Below are positions 6,991 to 14,000 of a stretch of DNA of 15,409 nt, piece by piece. The notes under the pieces are model-generated. The model was given only the letters and a program-made list of their open reading frames with translations, was not told the DNA's origin and searched no databases. Source of the stretch: Candidatus Gastranaerophilales bacterium (GTDB taxonomy: Bacteria > Cyanobacteriota > Vampirovibrionia > Gastranaerophilales > Gastranaerophilaceae); contig JAJQHF010000122.1 in the NCBI GenBank assembly GCA_021199975.1, positions 1 through 15,409 on the forward strand, written 5' to 3'. The stretch's first letter is position 1, and each line of letters opens with the position of its first letter. Both the position numbers and the translations under genes were made by a program.

Positions 6991-7512
6991 ATGAACAACG
7001 AATTAACCGAAAGTCTTGAAAAATATCTTCTTGCAATATATGAAATAGTAAAAGTAAACAAAGCCGCAAGGGTAAAGGATGTTTCAAATTACTTAAAATT
7101 AGGCGGTCCCGCTACATCCGATGCCGTAAAAACCCTTGCGGAAAGAAAGTATATAAATTATGTACCCTACGGTATTATTACGATTACGGCGAAAGGAAAG
7201 AAAAAAGCCGAAAATAAAATCCACAGACACAAAACAATAGCAAACTTTCTTGAAAAAGTATTAATGATTGAACAAGATAAGATAGAAGATAATTCAAAAA
7301 AAATTGAATATTCCATGTCTGAGGATGTAATGGAGAAATTTATACAATTTTTGACATTTATGGAAAATTGTTCCTGTAAAGAACCAAAATGGGTAAAAAG
7401 TTATAAATACTACAGTGAAAACGGTACAATGCAGGATAAATGCCTGATTTGTAAAGAACAAAAAGACAAATTTGATAACAGTAAATGCTGCGGCGCCTGC
7501 TGTAATAACTAA
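6991..7512 (+). CDS. DtxR/MntR-family transcriptional regulator with Cys-rich tail
   Basis: 173 aa. Residues 5-70 are the winged helix (ESLEKYLLAIYEI, then ARVKDVSNYLKLGGPATSDAVKTLAERKYI and wing TITAKG). Residues about 74-122 are the dimerisation/metal helix (RHKTIANFLEKV, then KIEYSMSEDVMEKF). By alignment in my head with DtxR, H79 and E105 are kept (H80, E106), but E83, H98, C102 and H106 become A84, E99, K103 and Y107, so the classical sites are incomplete. Instead the last 47 residues hold eight cysteines: C127, C129, C151, C154, C166, C167, C170 and C171. They may bind metal or an Fe-S cluster and provide the sensing function. Family members repress metal-uptake genes; none is present here. 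GAGGT precedes the ATG. Its stop interlocks with that of the convergent gene. Confidence 0.88.
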   Translation: MNNELTESLEKYLLAIYEIVKVNKAARVKDVSNYLKLGGPATSDAVKTLAERKYINYVPYGIITITAKGKKKAENKIHRHKTIANFLEKVLMIEQDKIEDNSKKIEYSMSEDVMEKFIQFLTFMENCSCKEPKWVKSYKYYSENGTMQDKCLICKEQKDKFDNSKCCGACCNN

Positions 7513-9029
7513 TGAGTCAATTGCTTTTCAAAGTCCTCCATTGAGCACGTTTTTAAGAATTGATATTTTGCATTTGTTTCTTTATTTTTTCCTAAATGTT
7601 TGGTGATAAAAATATTAAGCTTTGGAAGAAGTACACCGAGCATTATTGCGCTGTATGCAATGCCTGACATTTGTGCAATATTAAGTTTTTTGAGGTTTTT
7701 AGCGGCATTTTTACCGCCTTGTGCAAGTATTTCTTTCTGTGATTTTAAGGAAACATCATTCAGCCAATGTTTTATACCGCTTCCTTCTTTTGTAATATTA
7801 AACAACGCTTCTTTTTTAGGATCCATTAATTGGGCGGCTCCTTTTGCTACAAAACCGCCTAAAACAAGCCAATTTAAAAATCCAAGGTAATCTCTTGTGT
7901 CTGTTTCTCTAAGCTCTGTTGAATCTTTAGCCGCAAATATTCTGCCTAAAATCAATGTTCCGTATACGGTTTTTATAGTATTACCGCCCGTTGCCGGTCC
8001 GTCAAATTCCAATTTCTTTATTATATCTGCAGGTTTTTTAATTCCCATAACTTTTGAAAGCATCAAAACAAATACGCCTGCTGATAAAAGTTTTTTGGCA
8101 AGTAATCCCTTTTCTTTGCCCTCTTGTTTTTTGTCACGAACATTTTTGTCATAGCCGTTTTCTCCGACAAAATTGTCAATTCCTGTTCTCTTTTTTGTCA
8201 TTTTGCGGTTAATATACTGATTTGAAATCGCAAGCGCCATAGCCGCAGGAATTGCAAGCATAATTCTGGATTTATTTATTGTTTTTAATTTGCTTATAAT
8301 TTTGCCGCTGTTGATATTATTTTCATTAAAGAAAACATTTCTGCCTGTATCTGCAATATCTCGTATTACATGAGTAAGATTTGAAGTTACTTCATTATTT
8401 TTAGATTTAATCGTAATATTTTTATCAGCGCCGAGAAGATTAATAATATCGGAATGCACATTGTTTGAAATTTTTTTCACTTCTTTTTTACTCAAATTCT
8501 TATCGGTTATCAGTTTTGAAAGAGAGTCTACTATCGGAGCTGTCTTTTCTTTATCAACCGAAACTAAATCTTTTGTCTTTTTGCCCGCAATACCGGTCAT
8601 TGAGTTTAAAATATCCCCTATAAATCCTTTAGGAGTTTTATCCGAATTTATATATATTTCGTTAAATGTATCAAGCGCTTTGTTTGTAACCCATGAATTA
8701 TCATTTACTTTTATTTCGGGCTTATAAACTTTTGACATTATTTTAGAAGTCAAAAAAGCAAATAATGCGGCTGAAAACTCCGCAATAAAAGTTCCTGTAT
8801 ATTCTCTGAATCCCATTTCTATACCGGCTTGTTTTCCTCTGTGATTAAATTCAATAATTGTTCTCGGAGTATCCATTGCAAATATATCAACGGCGGAAGC
8901 ATTAAGCATATCATTATTGCCTAAAGTGTATAATGCTGCTGAAAGGGGCGGCATTTTCCCGCCGTTAAAATTTTTACTTAGGTTTTTTATACCCGATTTG
9001 TTATTATTTGTTTCGCTGTTAATTTTCAT
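7509..9029 (-). CDS. Lineage-specific integral membrane protein, unknown function
   Basis: 506 aa. I chose the ATG at 9027-9029 because GGAG (9036-9039) precedes it by six bases; an in-frame TTG at 9065 would add 12 residues but lies inside a terminator-like hairpin. The N-terminus (1-60) is polar with a MPPLSAALYTLGNNDMLNASAVDIFAM-like stretch starting at residue 26. Candidate membrane segments are near 81-98, 255-272, 312-329, 381-399 and 453-470, joined by lysine-rich polar loops; 105-250 is a long soluble region. There is one cysteine (C495). I recognise no enzyme motif. It resembles uncharacterised proteins I associate with gut Gastranaerophilales, a weak impression. Expression is probably controlled by the leader described at 9041-9226. 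deoB lies upstream on the same strand, 276 bp away. Confidence 0.85.
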   Translation of the reverse strand: MKINSETNNNKSGIKNLSKNFNGGKMPPLSAALYTLGNNDMLNASAVDIFAMDTPRTIIEFNHRGKQAGIEMGFREYTGTFIAEFSAALFAFLTSKIMSKVYKPEIKVNDNSWVTNKALDTFNEIYINSDKTPKGFIGDILNSMTGIAGKKTKDLVSVDKEKTAPIVDSLSKLITDKNLSKKEVKKISNNVHSDIINLLGADKNITIKSKNNEVTSNLTHVIRDIADTGRNVFFNENNINSGKIISKLKTINKSRIMLAIPAAMALAISNQYINRKMTKKRTGIDNFVGENGYDKNVRDKKQEGKEKGLLAKKLLSAGVFVLMLSKVMGIKKPADIIKKLEFDGPATGGNTIKTVYGTLILGRIFAAKDSTELRETDTRDYLGFLNWLVLGGFVAKGAAQLMDPKKEALFNITKEGSGIKHWLNDVSLKSQKEILAQGGKNAAKNLKKLNIAQMSGIAYSAIMLGVLLPKLNIFITKHLGKNKETNAKYQFLKTCSMEDFEKQLTH

Positions 9030-9040
9030 TTTGTCTCCAT

Positions 9041-9130
9041 AAAAAAAGTTCTTGCCTGAAAACAAGAACTTAAAAGTAATTTATTATGCAGTAACATTAA
9101 AATTGCAATAAGTTCTTCCTTATGAACTTA
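9041..9130 (-). promoter_or_regulatory. Transcription attenuator with mutually exclusive hairpins
   Basis: In transcript order on the minus strand: A = TAAGTTC (9130-9124), B = AAGAACTTA (9117-9109), C = TAAGTTCTTG (9072-9063), D = CAAGAACTT (9054-9046), followed by a U run to 9041 (seven U counting the last two of D). A pairs with B (7 bp, 8-nt loop). B pairs with C (9 bp, perfect). C pairs with D (9 bp, perfect, 8-nt loop), making a terminator right before the ribosome binding site of the 506-aa gene. A:B permits C:D; freeing B lets B:C form and prevents termination. The stems are AT-rich, in keeping with the genome. The Cys codons of the leader peptide end on the first base of A. Confidence 0.6.
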
Positions 9131-9171
9131 CAACAACAAATATTTAAGATATTCTGCATAAAAATTATCAT
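9097..9171 (-). CDS. Putative cysteine leader peptide
   Basis: 24 codons plus stop, reading MIIFMQNILNICCCK and then nine more residues ending LLQF. GAAGGG (9182-9177) lies five bases before the ATG. Codons 12-14 are three consecutive TGT (Cys) at 9138-9130, immediately before attenuator segment A. The ORF then runs through A and B and stops at TAA (9099-9097), well short of C. A ribosome stalled at the Cys codons would cover A and leave B free; one that reaches the stop would cover B. This is the geometry of trp/his-type leader peptides. The TTG repetition that creates the codons could also be chance. Confidence 0.5.
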   Translation of the reverse strand: MIIFMQNILNICCCKFIRKNLLQF

Positions 9172-9197
9172 ATCAGCCCTTCAAGATTTCTGAATTA

Positions 9198-9226
9198 ATT
9201 TAAACAAAAACAAAAAATAATGTCAA
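9198..9226 (-). promoter_or_regulatory. Promoter of the attenuated 506-aa gene
   Basis: Minus strand: perfect TTGACA (9226-9221), 17-bp spacer, then TTAAAT (9203-9198, four of six to TATAAT). The start would be near 9191, about 20 nt before the leader-peptide ATG and about 160 nt before the structural gene. Confidence 0.6.
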
Positions 9227-9305
9227 CAGTTATTGTATTAAAAGTTAACAATAAATATGTGTTTAGGTATACCGAAAATTATTTGCTATATATTTAACTA
9301 TGATT

Positions 9306-10493
9306 TTACACAGGCATTATAGAAAACCATTTAAGTATGCGTTTTGAAATATAATCAAAAGAATTAATTTCAGGAAGCTTAATGGGGTTTATATTTTTTG
9401 AATATATTATAAGAGGAACCTGTTCTCTTGTATGGTCGGTGCCTTTAACCGTAGGGTCACAGCCATGGTCGGCGGTTATAATCAATAAATCTTCTCCGGT
9501 CATATTTTCAATAATTTTAGGAAGATAAGAGTCTATTTCTTCAATAGCTTTTGCATAGCCTAAAGGGTCATTTCTGTGACCGTAAAGCATATCGGTATCA
9601 ACAAGATTTGTAAAAATAAACTGTTTGTCAAAAGAAGTTATATTATAGTTTTGAGTTTTTAAATCTTCTAAATTTAATTCATTTTTTATGGCTTTAAGTG
9701 TTATTTCAAGCCCCTGTGTATTTCCCGATGTATGTATTGCATGCGAAATGCCTTTTCCTACAAATATGTCCTCTATTTTTCCTATACCTAAAACCGCACC
9801 GTTATTTTTTAAGATGATATCACATGTTGAATCTTTAAAAGGCTCAACCGAATAATCTCTTCTAAGCCCGCCTATTCTTTGAGGTTTCCCGTCTACCATC
9901 CTATATGGACGAGCAATAACACGTGAAACATTGTATTCGTCAGTTAAAATATTTCTTGCTGTTTTACAATAATTATAAAGAGTTTCCAATGGAATAACAT
10001 CTATATCAACAGCAATTTGAAAAACACTGTCGGCACTTGTATAAATAATCGGAAATTTTGTTTTAGAGTGTTCATTGTGTAAATCTTCAATAACCTTTGT
10101 GCCCGAAGCCGGATAATTTGCTAAAATACCTCCGCAATTTGTTTCTTTTATGAATTTATTAATAATTTCAGGAGGAAAACCCTTCGGATAAACCTTAAAA
10201 GGATTATCAAGAATAAGCCCCATCATTTCCCAATGCCCCGTAGTTGTATCTTTTCCCTTAGAAGTTTCTTTCATAATGCCGTATTGTGCTATTGGTGCTA
10301 AATTTTTATCTATACCTTGTATACTGCCTAAATTACCAAGACCGAGCTTATAAAAACTTGGAGCATTTAGCCCGCCTGCCGTTTTAGCAACATTACATAA
10401 TGTATTACATTCATTTGTATCACCGTATTCCATGCAATCCGGCATAGCGCCGCAGCCCATGGAATCAATAACTATAACAATTGCTCTTTTCAT
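9306..10493 (-). CDS. deoB: Phosphopentomutase
   Basis: 395 aa, normal length. It interconverts (deoxy)ribose 1-phosphate and 5-phosphate in nucleoside salvage and belongs to the alkaline-phosphatase superfamily. Two-manganese site ligands are visible: D10 (IVIDSMGCGAMPD), the phospho-acceptor T85 (KDTTTGHWE), D301 and H306 (VDTDMLYGHRND), D342 and H343 (TADHGCDP), and H354 (TDHTREQVP). The cap domain spans roughly 100-215, including ANYPASGTKVI and the ARPY segment. AGGAG (10501-10505) lies seven bases before the ATG. No other deo or nucleoside-phosphorylase gene is next to it, so it stands alone here. No strong terminator was seen just after its stop; readthrough would meet the attenuator hairpin about 235 bp downstream. 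Confidence 0.97.
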   Translation of the reverse strand: MKRAIVIVIDSMGCGAMPDCMEYGDTNECNTLCNVAKTAGGLNAPSFYKLGLGNLGSIQGIDKNLAPIAQYGIMKETSKGKDTTTGHWEMMGLILDNPFKVYPKGFPPEIINKFIKETNCGGILANYPASGTKVIEDLHNEHSKTKFPIIYTSADSVFQIAVDIDVIPLETLYNYCKTARNILTDEYNVSRVIARPYRMVDGKPQRIGGLRRDYSVEPFKDSTCDIILKNNGAVLGIGKIEDIFVGKGISHAIHTSGNTQGLEITLKAIKNELNLEDLKTQNYNITSFDKQFIFTNLVDTDMLYGHRNDPLGYAKAIEEIDSYLPKIIENMTGEDLLIITADHGCDPTVKGTDHTREQVPLIIYSKNINPIKLPEINSFDYISKRILKWFSIMPV

Positions 10494-10594
10494 AACTAAA
10501 CTCCTGATATTTCCAAATTTAAATTTTAATATAATCCAATAGCAGAATAAAACACTAGATTATAAATATTATAAAACATGATAAAAATATGTAT

Positions 10595-10623
10595 AAAAAA
10601 AGTTTCGTTTTAGCGAAACTTTT
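10595..10623 (-). terminator. Intrinsic terminator on the minus strand upstream of deoB
   Basis: AAAAGTTTCG (10598-10607) pairs perfectly with CGAAACTTTT (10614-10623) around a 6-nt loop. In the minus-strand direction the stem is followed by U's (seven T's to 10595). It sits upstream of deoB with no gene to terminate from the right, since the giant gene is on the other strand, which implies a transcript starting in the intergenic region. It works poorly in the plus direction. Confidence 0.65.
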
Positions 10624-10755
10624 AATAAATCCCCAATCTCAACCGGATTATTAAACAAATCCTTTATTAATAGACTAACTCTAACATTCCTTACTTACTC
10701 TCTCCCAATAAGAAAGCTCCGCCATCACTCCTTCCGCAAGCTTTATTTTCTTTGT
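10595..10755 (-). ncRNA. Candidate small structured RNA
   Basis: On the minus strand TTGTAA (10790-10785), a 17-bp spacer and TAATAT (10767-10762) form a possible promoter starting near 10755. The predicted RNA of about 160 nt contains AAAGCT/AGCTTT (10744-10739 with 10718-10713) whose 20-nt loop is G-rich and carries GGAAGGAG. A GGATT/AATCC hairpin (10662-10658 with 10649-10645) has a competing partner at 10632-10623. A terminator follows. The segment 10700-10745 is visibly more GC-rich than its surroundings. I recognise no known RNA family. Confidence 0.3.
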
Positions 10756-11034
10756 TCTTAAATATTAGAACGTAATAATAATGCTTACAAGCAAACATTT
10801 ATTAAATAATATTTACATTTGACCATGCCCCTTAAAATTAGACGTTTGATTTGAATTTACAATCGTTAATAAACGTTTTTTGTACACTTTTACATAATAT
10901 TTACTTGACAGTGTCATGCTGAATATTCAAAGCAGTATAGAGAATTTACTATAAACTTAGCAGATTTCTTTATGTAACAGGCATGAAAAAAATATTAATT
11001 GTAAATAAATGTAAATTTTATGAATAAAACCCTC

Positions 11035-11066
11035 AAGTTACCCCCCCCCGAGCCGATAAATATAAT
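11035..11066 (+). promoter_or_regulatory. Promoter of the giant gene with C9 tract in the spacer
   Basis: TATAAT (11061-11066) lies 30 bp before the ATG, giving a start near 11073 and a short leader with AAAAGGAG (11081-11088). No good -35 box lies at exactly 17 bp. AAGTTA (11035-11040) is 20 bp away, and the spacer contains nine consecutive C (11041-11049). Changing the tract length would change the -35/-10 distance. Confidence 0.55.
11041..11049 (+). repeat. Homopolymer C9 tract
   Basis: Nine consecutive C in a genome that is about two-thirds A+T; no other G or C run this long was seen in the window. Such tracts change length by slipped-strand mispairing. Its position between promoter elements makes it a candidate phase-variation switch. 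Confidence 0.9.
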
Positions 11067-11095
11067 AAATAAGTGTTAAGAAAAGGAGCTTCATA

Positions 11096-14000
11096 ATGAG
11101 TAACGAAGTTGGAAATGATTGGCTGTCTAAATTAATAACGATACCGGGAGTAACATTTCCTGCATCAGGAAGCGGCACCGAAGCACTCGAACAAGATGAG
11201 CAGTCGCTTTTTGCTCAGATTTCCAATTTAGAACAAACACAAAGTTATGAAGATATGGAAAATAGCTTCTTAGAGGTAAGCTCGGCACGTGTTGAGCAGC
11301 TAAATGGGGAAAAAACTGCAATAATGCAAGATATGACCGCTCAACAAGAGACCGTTAATGATTTAAGTTCATCTATAAGCGAACAAAATCAAACCATAAG
11401 CACAATTTCTCAAAGTTTAAGCTCTTTAACCGCACCAAATCAAAGTGATTATGCTGTAACTGAAACAGATGAAGACGGCAACACCACTACAACATACCCT
11501 GGTTATGATGATGCCTTAGCAGAATATAACGCACAATTGGCAGAATTGCAAAATCAGCTTTCTGCAGCAGAAGAGCAATTAGAACAGTTATCAAGTGATT
11601 TAGAAACAGCACAAAGAACTATAGAAGATTTATCAGATTCATTAAATGCGGTTACACAGGAATTACAAGACCTTAGCAGTGAAGAAGGTAATGAAGAAGT
11701 AAATGATGAAAATCAGGAAGAAGATGAATCAGAAGCGCAGCTTGCAGAATTACAAGAACAATTAGATTCTGTACAAGCTGAACTTGCCGAAGCAAAAGCA
11801 GCAGAAGCTGTAGCTAAAGAAGAAATTGAACAAAAACAAAACGGTGAAGAATGCTTAACCGACCCTATAGGTTTTACAGTTGGTGAAGGTGATGATGAAG
11901 TTACTTATGAGTTTTTTATTGATGAAGATGGCGACGGAGAATTAAGTTCAACATCTGAATTTTTAGGTGCTGATAATGGCATTTCTGAATTAACGAAACT
12001 TGCAGGAGTTGATGGTGAAATTTCTCAAGCTGAACTTGAAGCTGCAGGAGTACAAGTTGTAAAAAGAGATGCAGACGGAAATATAGAAGTTATGAGCATC
12101 GAAGATGCTTTAAAAGATGCCGGATATGATACAACAGGCGATATTTCAATAACAATAGATGATAATATTGATGAAAATGATACGGACGGGCAGGAATTTG
12201 ATATAGAAGCTGGAACTGATACTATCAATGCTCACAGTACATACGAAAAAGGCAAAAACTTAGCTGATGAGTACGGAATTGATTATACATTAACAGATGA
12301 AGTAGATGAAAATTCAATCGAAAAAGATGATACCGTTGACGACGGTGAATTGGTATACCATGGAAGCAGTGACAGCGAAGGGGCTTATACTTATGAAACA
12401 GAAGATAAAGATGGTAATACCACTTCTTATGAAGTTTCAGTGGATAAGGACGGAAAATATATAGTAGGTGATGAAATAGAAACTTCATCAAGTGCATCAG
12501 GTTTATATACTGATGATACTAGAATCGAGACAGGTGAAAACGGTGCTTATGTTGAAGTTGAAGCCTGGGCAGGTGATGAAGGCGAAAACAGTTCTTTATA
12601 CGGAATTATTGAAAATTCTTATGATTTTGATGCCATAGAACAAGCTTATACTTCAGCAGGAAAAGAGTATAATTATACAGAAGTAAGAGATACATTACTT
12701 AATGCAATCGTGAATAATTCAGACAACAACATAACCGATCCTAATTTAATATATACCGGTGCCACAATCACATTAGCTGATCCTTATGAAACATTAGACC
12801 TTAAAAAACCTGAAACTACAGGAGACGTTTCAGATGGTTCAACGGTTAGCGATGATGAAAATTCTGAAGAAGAAAAACCAGATTTATCAGAAGATGATGT
12901 TAAAAAACTTTCAAATGCATTATTTTATGGAACCGAAGAAGATGATAAAGATGCAGATGAAATATGGCAAGAAACTGATTTCAGCCAATATTCAGATGAA
13001 ACAATAGCTGATATAGCTACAGAATATAATAAAATTGCTGAAGAAAAAGGGGAAGACACCAATTTTATTAGTAAAGCTGAATCAACAACTAATGATGAAC
13101 AATTTAATACAATTGTAAATTCTTTAGTTTCACAATCAGAGGAGGAAGAAACTGACGGTGAAGTAACTGATATGCTTATTAAATCTATAAATAATGAATT
13201 AGAAAAAGGCGAAACAACATTATTAGACTCAGTAATTAATTCAGAAAATACTACTGCATTGCAAAATCTAATTAATAATTATGAAATATCAAAAGGTGAA
13301 AGTCTAGCTGCAGCAATAAGCAACGTTGGAATTGAAACAAATAGCGAAGGCGAAGATTATGCGGAGAAAATTTCAGGAATATTGGATTATGTTGAAATTT
13401 CAGAAGAAAACCTTGCATTAATTCAAACATTAACAGGTGATGATGAAACAGCAGCAGAAGAAGCATGGTCTGAAATTATAAGTATGAGTGATGAAGAGCT
13501 ATCTGAATTTGCAAAGGCTTATGACAGTGAAAACGGCAGCGGTTCTTTTATTGAAGCTGTTAATGGAAAAAATTCTATATATAACCAAATACGTGCTGCA
13601 GTTAAAAATGTGGAAGCTAATGAAGATGCCGATATGAATACTCCTATTATTACATCAACGGCAATTGAAGATTTAACAACAATTGAAGAGCAAGAAGAGC
13701 AATTAACGATAGGAGACATAATTGATACTTTAAAAGACTCAAATACTGATTGGAATGAATACTTCACCTCTTTAAATCTAACATCACAACAAATTGCAGA
13801 TGTAGCAAAAGTATATAATGATAATATAACTGCTCCTCAAAATAATTTTGTCAAACAACTGGAAAACAGCTATGAAGGATACAAAGGAGAGAATGAATAT
13901 ACAGAATTATTAGACAGAGTCTATAACTCTGAAGGAGAGGTCCCTAATCAAAGCTATAAAGATACTTTAGATACAATTGAGAGATATATCGATGATATAG

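Larger units (their letters stand above)
10494..11095. other. 602-bp intergenic region between deoB and the giant gene
   Basis: It holds the deoB leader and A/T-rich possible -10 boxes (two minus-strand TATAAT at 10559-10573). It also contains a candidate small RNA with terminator (10595-10755), an 11-bp palindrome TGACAGTGTCA (10906-10916), and the promoter of the giant gene with a run of nine C. No protein gene of normal size is supported. Two short minus-strand reading frames near 10680-10725 are discussed under rejected items. Confidence 0.6.

Noticed and set aside
7600..8727. Three plus-strand reading frames antisense to the 506-aa gene
   Set aside because: Hydrophobic, Ser/Phe-rich translations typical of antisense reading of a Lys-rich gene; no supporting start signals.
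9030..9065. N-terminal extension of the 506-aa protein to a TTG at 9065
   Set aside because: The TTG lies in a terminator-like hairpin and has no suitable ribosome binding site; the ATG at 9029 has GGAG at the right distance.
10569..10695. Minus-strand frame reading SLLIKDLFNNPVEIGDLLK
   Set aside because: Looks protein-like but has no ATG or ribosome binding site, and it runs through the terminator hairpin and U tract.
10681..10725. 14-codon minus-strand ORF (MAELSYWERVSKEC) after GGAAGGAG
   Set aside because: The ribosome binding site is only two bases from the ATG, the ORF is very short, and the segment is better explained as part of a structured RNA. It could still be a small peptide gene.
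10754..10771. GTTCT...AGAAC inverted repeat as a terminator
   Set aside because: Only a 5-bp stem and no U run in either direction; it more likely overlaps the start of the candidate small RNA.
12025..13767. Minus-strand frames within the giant gene
   Set aside because: Their His/Leu/Ser-rich translations are the complement of an Asp/Glu-rich coding strand.
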